Positions 1 through 8,094 are shown, counted from the first letter of the stretch. The stretch: DNA of 64,000 nucleotides from Paroceanicella profunda (GCF_005887635.2 NZ_CP040818.1:2882501-2946500), one strand, 5' to 3'. Program-made: numbers and translations. Notes: generated by a model from the letters alone, not told the origin.

Positions 1-292
1 CCGCGGCATTCTCCACGTCCAGCGCGCCGGGGGCATCGATCACCAGCCAGTCCAGCTTCTTGGGGCGATTGCCGAAATCGCCGGAGGCGGTCCAGTCCAG
101 GGCGCGGATCGGCGCGAGCGCGGCCGGGCGCAGCTTCAGCCAGCGCAGCGCGGATTTCTGCGGGTCCGCATCGGCCAGCGCCACCCGCGCGCCCCGGGCC
201 CCGCCGGCCTGTGCCAGGGCCGCGGCGAGGGTGATCGCGGTCAGCGTCTTGCCGCAGCCGCCCTTCCGATTGGCGATGAGGATGGTCTTCAT
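1..292 (-). CDS. ParA-family ATPase, C-terminal part beyond the window
   Basis: The first 97 codons of a ParA/MinD-type P-loop ATPase are visible. The N-terminus M-K-T-I-L-I-A-N runs into a deviant Walker A, K-G-G-C-G-K-T at residues 10-16. An A-D-A-D-P-Q segment follows near residue 42 and a hydrophobic V-I-D-A-P Walker B near residue 88. Such proteins position plasmids, chromosomes or large complexes using ATP-dependent dimers. The stop lies past the left edge, so length and partner genes are unknown. It is divergent from RNase D, with 87 bp between the starts. A ParB partner is not in view, so an orphan ParA is as likely as a partition locus. Confidence 0.85.
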   Translation of the reverse strand, partial: MKTILIANRKGGCGKTLTAITLAAALAQAGGARGARVALADADPQKSALRWLKLRPAALAPIRALDWTASGDFGNRPKKLDWLVIDAPGALDVENAA

Positions 293-379
293 CCGGCGTC
301 TCCCTCTTCGGCCCCGCTTGCAGCAGCCGGGCCGCTATGCAATTGCTGTCAAGGAATTGATGCAATTTGATGGGGTAGA

Positions 380-1552
380 ATGCAAATCATCACGACGACC
401 GAGGATCTCGCCCGATTCTGCTCCGACTGCGCCACGGCTCCCTACGTCACGGTCGATACGGAATTCCTGCGCGAGAGGACCTACTACGCCCAGCTCTGCC
501 TCGTGCAGCTCGCCAGGCCGGCCGCGGAGGGCGAGGATGACGAAGCATCCGCCGCCATCGTCGACCCGCTGGCGAAGGGCCTTTCGCTCGAGCCGCTGTT
601 CGAGCTGATGCGCAATACCGGCGTGATGAAGGTGTTTCACGCCGCACGGCAGGACCTCGAGATCTTCTACACGCTGATGGGCTCGGTGCCGGAGCCGATC
701 TTCGACAGCCAGGTGGCCGCGATGGTCTGCGGGCTGGGGGATCAGGCGAGCTACGAGTCGCTCGTGCGCCGGGTGGCACGGCAGGGGATGGACAAGTCCG
801 CCCGCTTCACCGACTGGTCGCGCCGGCCGCTGAGCGAGAAGCAGCTCTCCTACGCCATTGCCGATGTCACCCACCTGAGGGTGATCTACGAGGCGCTCTC
901 CGCGCAGCTGGCCGAGAGCGGCCGCACCGCCTGGGTGGACGAGGAAATGGCCATCCTCACCTCGCCCGCCACCTACGACATGGACCCCGAGGAGGCCTGG
1001 CGCCGGGTGAAGACCCGCACCACCGCGCCGAAGTTCCTTGCCGTGGTACGCGAGCTGGCGGCCTGGCGCGAGCGGCAGGCGCGAGAGCGCGACGTGCCGC
1101 GCAACCGGCTGCTGAAGGATGACGCGCTGCTGGAGATCGCCTCCAACAAGCCCACCACGCTGGAGGAGCTCGGCCGCTCACGGCTGCTGCAGCGCGAGGG
1201 CCGGCGCAACGACATGTCCGACGGGATCCTGCGCGCGGTGGCCGCGGGCATCGCCTGCCCGCCGGACAAGCGGCCCGTGGTTCCGGAACCCTTCGTGCCG
1301 AAGCCCGGCGGCCAGGCGCTCGGCGACCTGCTGCGCGTGCTGCTGAAGGCGAAGGCCGAGGCCAGCGGCGTGGCCCCGCGGCTCATCGCCTCCAGCGCCG
1401 ATCTCGACCGGATCGCCAGTGGCGAGGACGCGGACGTGCCGGCGATGAGCGGCTGGCGCCACGAGGTGTTCGGCGGCGATGCAGAGCGCCTGCGCGAAGG
1501 GCGCATCGCGCTTTCGGCCGACCAGGGCGGCGTGAAGCTCATCGAGATCTGA
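380..1552 (+). CDS. rnd: ribonuclease D
   Basis: This encodes a 390-residue 3'-5' exoribonuclease of the DEDD superfamily that trims tRNA and other structured RNA 3' ends. The first acidic motif is V-D-T-E-F with Asp26 and Glu28. H-A-A-R-Q-D-L-E supplies the second motif, and Y-A-I-A-D-V the DEDDy Tyr/Asp motif. An HRDC domain lies around residues 210-280, with V-P-R-N-R-L-L-K-D-D at its start. Length fits alphaproteobacterial RNase D. The start ATG follows a short G-rich stretch (GGGG about 7 bp upstream). A GC-rich hairpin follows the stop. Confidence 0.95.
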   Translation: MQIITTTEDLARFCSDCATAPYVTVDTEFLRERTYYAQLCLVQLARPAAEGEDDEASAAIVDPLAKGLSLEPLFELMRNTGVMKVFHAARQDLEIFYTLMGSVPEPIFDSQVAAMVCGLGDQASYESLVRRVARQGMDKSARFTDWSRRPLSEKQLSYAIADVTHLRVIYEALSAQLAESGRTAWVDEEMAILTSPATYDMDPEEAWRRVKTRTTAPKFLAVVRELAAWRERQARERDVPRNRLLKDDALLEIASNKPTTLEELGRSRLLQREGRRNDMSDGILRAVAAGIACPPDKRPVVPEPFVPKPGGQALGDLLRVLLKAKAEASGVAPRLIASSADLDRIASGEDADVPAMSGWRHEVFGGDAERLREGRIALSADQGGVKLIEI

Positions 1553-1578
1553 GGCGCGCCGCCCGGGCCGGGCGCGCC
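1553..1578. terminator. hairpin between convergent genes
   Basis: GGCGCGCC at 1553-1560 pairs perfectly with GGCGCGCC at 1571-1578 (the 8-mer is self-complementary), enclosing a 10-nt loop. It lies directly after the RNase D stop and 22 bp before the lipoprotein stop on the other strand, so it could end transcription from both sides. There is no U-tract. Confidence 0.45.
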
Positions 1579-1599
1579 CGGCAGGCCGGTTCCGGTGGC

Positions 1600-2079
1600 T
1601 CAGGAGCTGCCGGCCGGGGCCGGGGCGGGGGCAACCGGCGGGATCGGCCGTTCCAGGCCGCTGTCGGTGCCCACCACGCGGATCTTGCGCGCGCCGGCCA
1701 GGATGTCATCTCCCACGAACTGGGCGGCGATCATCGAGCGGGCGCTCGCCGGCCCGGCGCCGACCGGGCTCGCATCGGGCGGCAGGGCCACGGCTTCGAG
1801 CACCACCGCCCCGTCCGCGGTGGGGCGTCCGCCGTCCAGCAGGCGCAGTTCGGGGGCGTAGAAGCCCTGCAGCGGGGCGGTCGCGGTCACCTGGACGAGC
1901 ACGCCGCGGAAGCCCCGGCCCACGTCCAGCGTGTCGACGGTGGCGAGGCGCACCTTCGCGGCCGCGACCTCGGCGCTGGTCTGCGGTCCGTCCGGTTCGC
2001 TCAACGGGTTGGCGACACTGTAGCTGCAGCCGGCCAGCATCAGCGCAATCGGTATCAGTGCAAACGCGGAACGTATCAT
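1600..2079 (-). CDS. predicted lipoprotein of unknown function
   Basis: This 159-residue protein starts with a short lipoprotein signal peptide: Arg3, a hydrophobic stretch, then lipobox L-A-G-C with the lipidated Cys at residue 18. The mature part is small, mixed in character, and ends in a Pro/Ala-rich tail. I do not recognise the family. The open frame continues upstream of the chosen ATG, but the signal peptide beginning at 2079 settles the start. The gene is convergent with RNase D and divergent from cobK (73 bp between starts). Probable envelope protein; function unassigned. Confidence 0.75.
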   Translation of the reverse strand: MIRSAFALIPIALMLAGCSYSVANPLSEPDGPQTSAEVAAAKVRLATVDTLDVGRGFRGVLVQVTATAPLQGFYAPELRLLDGGRPTADGAVVLEAVALPPDASPVGAGPASARSMIAAQFVGDDILAGARKIRVVGTDSGLERPIPPVAPAPAPAGSS

Positions 2080-2152
2080 GGGTCTCCCCGCTAAAGACTT
2101 GGTTGGACGATTGCGATAGACCGGAATCGCATCAATTGGAAGGCCGGGGCGC

Positions 2153-2926
2153 ATGCGTGCGACACAAGACCGAGGCATCCTGCTGCTGGGCGGGGCCCGG
2201 GAGGCGGAGGACCTGGCGGCCGCGCTGAGCGCCGGCCCCGGGGCCGGCGCGCTGCTGATCCGCCCGCCGGGGCTGCGCGGAACCGGGTTCGACACCCCCG
2301 CGACCAGCCTTCCGCCCGGCGATGTCTCCGGGCGCGCGCGGCTCGGCCGGGGCTGCGCCGCGGTGGTCATCGCCACACATCCTTTCGATGCCGCCGGCAC
2401 GGCTTCCGGGGTGGCGGTGGCGCGGGCCCTCGGCCTGCCGGCGCTCAGGCTGCTGCGGCCCGCCTGGCGGCCGGGCCCGGGCGACGGCTGGCAGCAGGTG
2501 GAGACGGCCGGCGCGGCGGCGGAGGCTGCCGCCGGGCGTGGCGCGCGGCGGGTGTTCCTCGCGGTGGGGCGCGACCGTCTCGCGCCCTTCGCCGCCGCGC
2601 TGCCGGAGGCGGAGCTGTTCGTGCGGGTGCTGGGGCCGGGCCCGCTGCTGGCCCGCGGGCAGGTGCTGGAGGCGCCGGGGCCGTTCACGGCGGCCGGCGA
2701 GGCGGAGCTGTTCGCCCGTCTGGGCGTCGACCTTGTGGTGGCGCGCAACACCGGGGGCGCGGGCGGCTGGCCGAAACTCGCTGCGGCCCGCGCGCTCGGC
2801 CTGCCGGCGATCCTGCTCGCGCAGCCCGCGCCGCCGCCCGGCCTTGCGCGCGCGGCGACGGTCGCGGCGGCGGTGCGTTGGATTTCAGGCAAACTCGGGG
2901 TGGAAATTCCACCCGGCGTGGCTTAA
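2153..2926 (+). CDS. cobK: precorrin-6A reductase
   Basis: A 257-residue CobK/CbiJ-family enzyme that reduces precorrin-6A with NADPH in aerobic cobalamin synthesis. Family landmarks are L-L-L-G-G-A-R-E-A at residues 10-18, A-T-H-P-F-D-A at 74-80, and V-A-R-N-T-G-G followed by K-L-A-A-A-R-A-L-G-L-P near the C-terminus. Length is typical. No other cob gene is in the window, so the gene stands apart from the main pathway cluster. Its product is nevertheless relevant here, because a corrinoid methyl-transfer cluster begins about 550 bp downstream. Confidence 0.9.
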   Translation: MRATQDRGILLLGGAREAEDLAAALSAGPGAGALLIRPPGLRGTGFDTPATSLPPGDVSGRARLGRGCAAVVIATHPFDAAGTASGVAVARALGLPALRLLRPAWRPGPGDGWQQVETAGAAAEAAAGRGARRVFLAVGRDRLAPFAAALPEAELFVRVLGPGPLLARGQVLEAPGPFTAAGEAELFARLGVDLVVARNTGGAGGWPKLAAARALGLPAILLAQPAPPPGLARAATVAAAVRWISGKLGVEIPPGVA

Positions 2927-2956
2927 GTCAGCCCATTCTGCAAAGGGGATTTACCT

Positions 2957-3385
2957 GTGGCTGCTGCGGACTTCGAAGAAATCGTCGACGCGTTCGAATT
3001 CCTGGAGGACTGGGAGGACCGGTACCGCCATGTGATCGACCTCGGCCGCGAGATGGACCCGCTGCCGGAGGCGCTTCACACCGAGGGCGCGAAGGTGCAC
3101 GGCTGCGCCAGCCAGGTGTGGATGATCCCGCGCGTGCAGGGCACGGGCCCGGAGGCCGTCGTCACCTTCGACGGCGATTCGGACGCGCTGATCGTGCGCG
3201 GGCTCATCGCCGTGCTGCGCACACGCGTGAATGGCGAGACCGCGGGCACGCTGTGCAACCTGGACATTGTGGCCGAACTCGCGCGGCTCGGTCTCGACAA
3301 GCATCTTTCGGCGCAACGCTCCAACGGGCTGCGGGCGATGGTTGCCCGGGTCCGGGAAATCGCGGAAACTACGGCAAAAGGGTAG
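2957..3385 (+). CDS. sufE: cysteine desulfuration protein SufE
   Basis: This 142-residue SufE-family protein accepts sulfane sulfur from the cysteine desulfurase SufS on its active-site Cys50, within V-H-G-C-A-S-Q-V-W, and passes it to Fe-S assembly. The start is GTG at 2957, supported by AAAGGGG about 8 bp upstream; no ATG in frame fits. The rest of the suf operon is not here, but an IscU/SufU-like scaffold gene lies 2.9 kb downstream on the other strand. Confidence 0.93.
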   Translation: MAAADFEEIVDAFEFLEDWEDRYRHVIDLGREMDPLPEALHTEGAKVHGCASQVWMIPRVQGTGPEAVVTFDGDSDALIVRGLIAVLRTRVNGETAGTLCNLDIVAELARLGLDKHLSAQRSNGLRAMVARVREIAETTAKG

Positions 3386-3415
3386 GGCGGTCACACGCCC
3401 TGAACCTGTCAGTTC
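3384..3415 (+). promoter_or_regulatory. two adjacent hairpins in the leader of the methionine-synthase cluster
   Basis: AGGGCG at 3384-3389 pairs with CGCCCT at 3396-3401 around loop GTCACA. Immediately after, GAAC at 3402-3405 pairs with GTTC at 3412-3415. They sit in the 88-bp gap between sufE and the homocysteine methyltransferase. They could be a sufE terminator or part of a structured leader. I could not match them to a known riboswitch class. Confidence 0.3.
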
Positions 3416-3473
3416 GGGGAGGTGGTCGTCATCGGGCCCGGTCAGGGTCCGGAAAGGGAAAAGGACGTCGATC

Positions 3474-4481
3474 ATGTCGAACCTGCTGAGCGATCTGCTC
3501 TCCACCCGGGACTGGCTGATGGCCGACGGGGCGACGGGAACCAACCTGTTCAACAGCGGCCTGCCCACCGGCGAGGCGCCGGAACTGTGGAACTTCGACG
3601 CTCCGGAGAAGATCCGGGACCTCTATCGCGGTTCGGTGGACGCGGGTTCGGACATCATCCTCACCAATTCCTTCGGCGGCACGGCGAACCGGCTGAAGCT
3701 CCACGGCCTGCAGGACCGGGTGCACGAGGTGAACGCCCGCGCGGCCGAGCTGGCGCGCGACGTGGTCTCGAAGGCCGGGCGGCCGGTGGTGGTCGCCGGG
3801 TCCATGGGGCCCACGGGCGAGCTGTTGCAGCCGGTCGGGCCGCTCACCTTCGAGGAGGCGGTCGCCTCCTTCGAGGCGCAGGCCAGGGGGCTGATCGCCG
3901 GCGGGGCGGACGTGCTCTGGGCCGAGACCATCTCCTCGGAGGAGGAGATGCGCGCCGCCGCCCAGGCGGCCGCGAACATCGGCGCGCCGTTCTGCGGCAC
4001 CATGAGCTTCGACACCGCCGGGCGCACGATGATGGGCATCACCCCGGCCATGCTGTCGGGCATCGCCGCGGCGCTGCCGGGCAGCCCGGTGGCCTTCGGG
4101 GCGAACTGCGGCGTCGGCGCCTCCGACCTGCTGCGCACCGTGCTGGGCATCACCGAGAACGCCCCGGGCGCGGTGGTGGTGGCCAAGGGCAACGCCGGCA
4201 TCCCGCGGTACATGGACGGACACATCCACTACAACGGCACCCCGGAGCTGATGGCCGATTACGCGGTGCTCGCCCGCGACTGCGGCGCGCGCATCATCGG
4301 GGGTTGCTGCGGCACCACGCCTGCGCATCTCTCGGCCATGCGCCGCGCGCTGGAGACCGTGCCGCCGGGCCCGCGTCCGACGCTGGAGACCATCGCCGGG
4401 CGTCTCGGCGGCTTTTCCTCGGCCAGCGACGGCGCCGGAGAGGCCGCCCCCGCCCGGGAACGCCGCCGGCGCCGGGCCTGA
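3474..4481 (+). CDS. bmt: homocysteine S-methyltransferase (BHMT-type, methionine synthase subunit)
   Basis: A 335-residue homocysteine-binding methyltransferase, about the size of the first MetH module or betaine-homocysteine methyltransferase. M-A-D-G-A-T-G-T-N opens the barrel. The zinc-binding cysteines are Cys212 in G-A-N-C-G-V-G and the pair Cys278-Cys279 in G-G-C-C-G-T-T. It transfers a methyl group to homocysteine to give methionine. The next two genes are a corrinoid protein and DUF1638. That setting favours its being the homocysteine module of a split cobalamin-dependent methionine synthase, rather than a stand-alone betaine enzyme, although annotation pipelines often call it Bmt. 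The C-terminus is an Arg-rich tail. The start is ATG at 3474. Confidence 0.88.
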   Translation: MSNLLSDLLSTRDWLMADGATGTNLFNSGLPTGEAPELWNFDAPEKIRDLYRGSVDAGSDIILTNSFGGTANRLKLHGLQDRVHEVNARAAELARDVVSKAGRPVVVAGSMGPTGELLQPVGPLTFEEAVASFEAQARGLIAGGADVLWAETISSEEEMRAAAQAAANIGAPFCGTMSFDTAGRTMMGITPAMLSGIAAALPGSPVAFGANCGVGASDLLRTVLGITENAPGAVVVAKGNAGIPRYMDGHIHYNGTPELMADYAVLARDCGARIIGGCCGTTPAHLSAMRRALETVPPGPRPTLETIAGRLGGFSSASDGAGEAAPARERRRRRA

Positions 4482-4588
4482 GCCCCGGGTCGGTATGGGG
4501 CAGAGCCCCGTCGCCTTTGACATGTCGGGCCGCCACGGCGCGTGGCAGGCTCGGCAAATCGTCCCTCATGTGAGCAGGATACCGAGAC

Positions 4589-5287
4589 ATGGCCGATGAC
4601 GACCTCATCCTGAGCGACCTCCCCGACGACGAGCTCGTGCCGCAGATGCACGACGATCTCTACGACGGGATGAAGGAGGAGATCGAGGAATCCGTCCACA
4701 TCCTGCTCAGCCGGGGCTGGGCGCCCTATGACATCCTCACCCAGGCGCTGGTCGAGGGCATGCGCATCGTCGGCAACGACTTCCGGGACGGCATCCTGTT
4801 CGTGCCCGAGGTGCTGCTGGCGGCCAATGCCATGAAGGGCGGCATGACCATCCTCAAGCCGCTGCTGATCGAGACCGGCGCGCCGCGCCTGGGCAAGATG
4901 GTGATCGGCACGGTGAAGGGCGACATCCACGACATCGGCAAGAACCTCGTCTCCATGATGATGGAGGGCGCCGGGTTCGAGGTGGTGGACCTCGGCATCA
5001 ACAACGCGGTGGAGAATTACCTCGGCGCGCTGGAGCGCGAGCAGGCCGACATCCTGGGCATGTCCGCGCTGCTCACCACCACCATGCCCTACATGAAGGT
5101 GGTGATCGACACGCTGAAGGAGCAGGGCAAGCGCGAGGACTACATCGTGCTGGTGGGCGGCGCGCCGCTGAACGAGGAGTTCGGCCGTGCCATCGGGGCC
5201 GACGCCTACTGCCGCGACGCGGCCGTGGCGGTCGAGACCGCGAAGGAGTTCATCGCCCGCAAGCACAACCGGTTCGCCACGGGCTGA
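4589..5287 (+). CDS. corrinoid (B12-binding) methyl-carrier protein
   Basis: This 232-residue protein has the cap plus B12-binding architecture of MetH/MtaC-type corrinoid carriers. A helical cap (about residues 20-95) contains V-P-E-V-L-L-A-A-N-A-M. The base-off cobalamin motif D-x-H-D-x-G follows at Asp112, His114, Asp115 and Gly117, with His114 the predicted lower axial ligand. L-V-G-G-A-P-L-N supplies the nucleotide-tail pocket. It should shuttle a methyl group to the upstream homocysteine methyltransferase. The methyl donor module (pterin-binding domain) and a reactivase are not in the window. Confidence 0.93.
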   Translation: MADDDLILSDLPDDELVPQMHDDLYDGMKEEIEESVHILLSRGWAPYDILTQALVEGMRIVGNDFRDGILFVPEVLLAANAMKGGMTILKPLLIETGAPRLGKMVIGTVKGDIHDIGKNLVSMMMEGAGFEVVDLGINNAVENYLGALEREQADILGMSALLTTTMPYMKVVIDTLKEQGKREDYIVLVGGAPLNEEFGRAIGADAYCRDAAVAVETAKEFIARKHNRFATG

Positions 5288-5289
5288 GC

Positions 5290-5943
5290 ATGGAGCCCGA
5301 CGACACCCGGCTGACGGAGGAGGGGCTGGCCGGCCCCGAGGCCGCGGGCGGGCCCGGACGGGTGCTGCTGATCGCCTGCGGGGCGCTGGCGCGCGAGATC
5401 CTCGCCCTCACCCGCGCCAACGGCTGGGAGCATCTCGACCTCACCTGCCTGCCCGCCGCGCTGCACAACCGCCCCGAGCGCATCCCCGAGGCCGTCCGCG
5501 GCCGGGTCCGCGCCGGCCGTGCCGCCGGCTACGGCGCGATCTTCGTGGTCTATGCCGATTGCGGCACCGGCGGCCTGCTGGACCGTGTCTGCGCCGAGGA
5601 AGGGGTGGAACGCATCGCCGGCCCGCATTGCTACAGCTTCTTCGACGGCAACGAGATGTTCGCCAGCCGGGCGGAGGCGGAGATCGGCACCTTCTACCTC
5701 ACCGATTTCCTCGCCCGGCAGTTCGACACGCTGGTGTGGCGCGGCATGGGGCTGGACCGCCATCCGGACCTGCGCGACATGTATTTCGGCAATTACGATC
5801 GGGTGGTCTATCTCGCGCAGACCGACGACCCCGCGCTCACCGAGCGCGCGCGCGCCGGGGCGGAACGGCTCGGCCTCGCCTTCGAGCGCCGCTTCACCGG
5901 CTACGGCGACCTTGCCCCGGTGCTCTCGGGCGTCGCCGGCTGA
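5290..5943 (+). CDS. DUF1638 protein, probable partner of the split methionine synthase
   Basis: A 217-residue DUF1638 protein. Visible features are A-C-G-A-L-A-R-E near the N-terminus, V-Y-A-D-C-G-T-G-G-L-L-D in the middle and Y-F-G-N-Y-D-R-V-V-Y later, with conserved cysteines in the first two. It starts 2 bp after the corrinoid-protein stop, so the two are almost certainly co-translated. From memory, genetics in Phaeobacter linked a DUF1638 gene to the three-part methionine synthase. The biochemical role (for example corrinoid reactivation or assembly) is unknown to me. Confidence 0.85.
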   Translation: MEPDDTRLTEEGLAGPEAAGGPGRVLLIACGALAREILALTRANGWEHLDLTCLPAALHNRPERIPEAVRGRVRAGRAAGYGAIFVVYADCGTGGLLDRVCAEEGVERIAGPHCYSFFDGNEMFASRAEAEIGTFYLTDFLARQFDTLVWRGMGLDRHPDLRDMYFGNYDRVVYLAQTDDPALTERARAGAERLGLAFERRFTGYGDLAPVLSGVAG

Positions 5944-6090
5944 AGGTCGCGCCCGCGGTCACGGTCCTCCCATCCGGCAATCGCGCGGCCACCGCCCGGG
6001 CTGCCCGTGCCAGGGCGGCGCGGAGCGCCCGGAAGCGGGACCAGCCGGGGCAGGGACGCGTTGGGGCCCGGCAGTCCGCTGCAGGATGGC

Positions 6091-6325
6091 GCGGGCGCTC
6101 AGGGTGTCCCGATCCCGGTGAGCTGAAACAGTCTGCGGCCGGGGGGCGAGCCTAGGCGGCGCGGGCGCTCAGGGCGCCTGGAGCCCGGTCAGCCGGCACG
6201 GTCTGCGGTCGGGGGGCGAGCCTAGGCGGCGCGGCCAGGCGCGGGCGCTCAGGGCGCCCCGAGCCCGGTGAACCGGCAGGGTCCGTGGCCGGGGGTGCGG
6301 CGCGGTCAGGCGTGGGCGCGGGCGC
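6091..6325. repeat. three imperfect 70-80 bp tandem repeats plus a match to the adjacent gene end
   Basis: The 362-bp gap between DUF1638 and the scaffold gene holds no gene. Units beginning GCGGGCGCTCAGG start at 6091, 6161 and 6241, with periods of 70 and 80 bp; the second unit carries 10 extra bases. Each unit shares a G-rich tail including GGCCGGGGG or a variant. The segment CGGCGCGG-C/T-CAGGCG at 6227-6242 recurs at 6297-6312, where it contains the stop codon of the minus-strand scaffold gene. The repeats therefore look like decayed copies of that gene's 3' end. Confidence 0.7.
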
Positions 6326-6758
6326 CGATCTCGTCGAAACAGGCGAGCGTCGCCTCCAGCGCCAGCATGATCGACGCGTGGCGGTTCTTGTAGTCGCGCG
6401 CGGGGAGGAGCACTTCATAGCCCTCGAAGGGCGCGTCGGGCACCGGGCCGCCCTGCTTGAGCATGGCGCGCAACTGGTCGCGGGCGGTTTCGATCTCGGC
6501 GCGGCTGCGCCCGATCACCACCGACCCCAGCACCGAGGCCGAGGCCTGGCCGAGCGCGCAGGCCTTCACGTCCTGCCCGAAGGCGGAGACCCGGCCCTCC
6601 TCCAGCGACAGGTCCACCGTGACGGTGGAGCCGCACAGCGGCGAGCGCTTCATCACGCTCACCTGCGGCGCCTCGAGGCGGCTGCGATGCGGAATATCCG
6701 CCGCAAGTCCCAGAATGCGTTGGGAATACAGCTTGATGAGGTCTTCGTCACCACTCAT
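6306..6758 (-). CDS. IscU/SufU-like Fe-S cluster scaffold protein
   Basis: This 150-residue IscU/SufU-fold protein is expected to take part in Fe-S cluster assembly. Cys42 lies in P-L-C-G-S and Cys67 in K-A-C-A-L-G-Q-A, matching the first two scaffold cysteines. Where IscU/SufU have C-G-D, this has C-G-S. Where they have H-C-S-I-L, this has H-A-S-I-M, so the third ligand is Ala128; another Cys lies at 140. It may thus be a degenerate scaffold or a sulfur acceptor. It is divergent from hisI. ATG at 6758 is preceded by a weak purine-rich site. Confidence 0.85.
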   Translation of the reverse strand: MSGDEDLIKLYSQRILGLAADIPHRSRLEAPQVSVMKRSPLCGSTVTVDLSLEEGRVSAFGQDVKACALGQASASVLGSVVIGRSRAEIETARDQLRAMLKQGGPVPDAPFEGYEVLLPARDYKNRHASIMLALEATLACFDEIGARAHA

Positions 6759-6839
6759 TGGCTTCACCTTTCCTTCCGGCCCGTGAGGCCATACATAGGC
6801 CTCCCTGACCGAAACGAAAAGCCCGTGGAGCCCGCGCCG

Positions 6840-7214
6840 ATGCCTGCTTTCGATCCCGACAGCCTGACCTATACCGCGGCCGGGCTGATCCCCGCCATCG
6901 CGCAGTCCGAGGCGGGGGAGGTGCTGATGATGGCCTGGATGACTTCCGCCAGCATCGCCGAGACGCTGGAGACCGGGCAGGTCACCTACTGGTCGCGCTC
7001 GCGCCAGGAGCTGTGGCGCAAGGGCGAGACCTCGGGCCACCGCCAGCGGCTGATCGAACTCAGGGTGGATTGCGACCGCGACTGCCTGCTGCTGATCGTG
7101 GAGCAGACCGGGCCGGCTTGTCACACCAATCGCCGCTCGTGCTTCTACACCGCCGTGCGCGGGGGCGCGGAGGTGGAGATCATGGCGCCGCTGGAAGACC
7201 CGTCATCCGCCTGA
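6840..7214 (+). CDS. hisI: phosphoribosyl-AMP cyclohydrolase
   Basis: This 124-residue enzyme opens the purine ring of phosphoribosyl-AMP, the third step of histidine synthesis. Recognisable segments are L-M-M-A-W-M near residue 30, V-T-Y-W-S-R-S-R-Q-E-L-W and the zinc region D-C-D-R-D-C followed by C-H-T-N-R-R-S-C-F-Y. It is the stand-alone cyclohydrolase without a HisE fusion. GTG at 6825 is an alternative start adding five residues. The last 35 bp overlap the 3' end of convergent gluQ. Confidence 0.93.
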   Translation: MPAFDPDSLTYTAAGLIPAIAQSEAGEVLMMAWMTSASIAETLETGQVTYWSRSRQELWRKGETSGHRQRLIELRVDCDRDCLLLIVEQTGPACHTNRRSCFYTAVRGGAEVEIMAPLEDPSSA

Positions 7215-8094
7215 TGTCCGCCGGGCTCAGCCCCTCCTCGCGGTAGAGGCGGATGGCGCGGGCATCGTCGCGCTTGGCCAGCCGGCGGCCGGCGGCGTCG
7301 CGGATCAGCCGGTGATGGCGGTAGCGCGGCACCGGCAGGCCGAGCAGCGCCTGCAGCAGCACGTGGATCTGCGTGGCGCCGAAGAGATCCTCGCCGCGCG
7401 TCACATGCGTGACACCCTGCGCCGCATCGTCCAGCACCACCGAGAGGTGATAGGAGGTGCCCAGCCCGCGCCGGGCCAGCACGATGTCGCCGCAGGTATC
7501 GCGCAGCGCCCGGGGCGGGACGCGGATCTCCCCCGTCTCCCCGCCCGGGCCGGCGCCCAGTTCCCGGAAGCCGAGGCGCTCCGCCCGCTCTCCCAGCGCC
7601 GCCAGGGCCTCGGGCATGGACAGGCGCAGCGCCATGTCCTCCGGCGGGCTGTCCTGCGTGTCGGGCCCGGGCCAGCGGCCACGGCAGGTGCCGGGATAGA
7701 CCAGCCCGTCCGGCCCGTGCACCGGCTCCGCCCCCTCCTGCGGTGCCGAGGCGGCGGCCTCGATGTCGCGGCGGGTGCAGGAACAGGAATAGAGCAGCCC
7801 GCGCCGCCACAGGCCGAGCAGGGCATCGCGATAGGCCGGCAGGCGGTCGGACTGGCGCAGCACCGGGGTCTCCCAGCGCAGGCCCAGCCAGGCGAGGTCC
7901 TCGCTGATGCCCGCCTCCCATTCCGGCCGGGCGCGGGCACGGTCGATGTCCTCGATGCGCAGCAGGAAGCGGCCGCCGGCCGCGCGGGCCGCGTCGAACC
8001 CGGTGAGGGCCGAGAAGGCGTGTCCGAGGTGCAGGGGGCCGGTGGGCGAGGGCGCGAAGCGCTCGGTGACCGGCTCAGCGGTGGCGCAGCACAT
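7180..8094 (-). CDS. gluQ: glutamyl-Q tRNA(Asp) synthetase
   Basis: A 304-residue GluRS paralogue without an anticodon-binding domain. It attaches glutamate to the queuosine base of tRNA-Asp. R-F-A-P-S-P-T-G-P-L-H-L-G-H contains the HIGH-like motif. C-S-C-T-R-R-D plus Y-P-G-T-C is the zinc knuckle. R-L-A-K-R-D-D-A-R-A-I replaces KMSKS. The start overlaps the upstream methyltransferase by 20 bp. Queuosine is its substrate modification, and queA is present about 13 kb away. Confidence 0.93.
   Translation of the reverse strand: MCCATAEPVTERFAPSPTGPLHLGHAFSALTGFDAARAAGGRFLLRIEDIDRARARPEWEAGISEDLAWLGLRWETPVLRQSDRLPAYRDALLGLWRRGLLYSCSCTRRDIEAAASAPQEGAEPVHGPDGLVYPGTCRGRWPGPDTQDSPPEDMALRLSMPEALAALGERAERLGFRELGAGPGGETGEIRVPPRALRDTCGDIVLARRGLGTSYHLSVVLDDAAQGVTHVTRGEDLFGATQIHVLLQALLGLPVPRYRHHRLIRDAAGRRLAKRDDARAIRLYREEGLSPADIRRMTGLPAAP

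Noticed and set aside
3386..3473. SAM-II, SAM/SAH or SAH riboswitch
   Set aside because: Conserved core sequences of these classes that I can recall are not present; only simple hairpins are seen.
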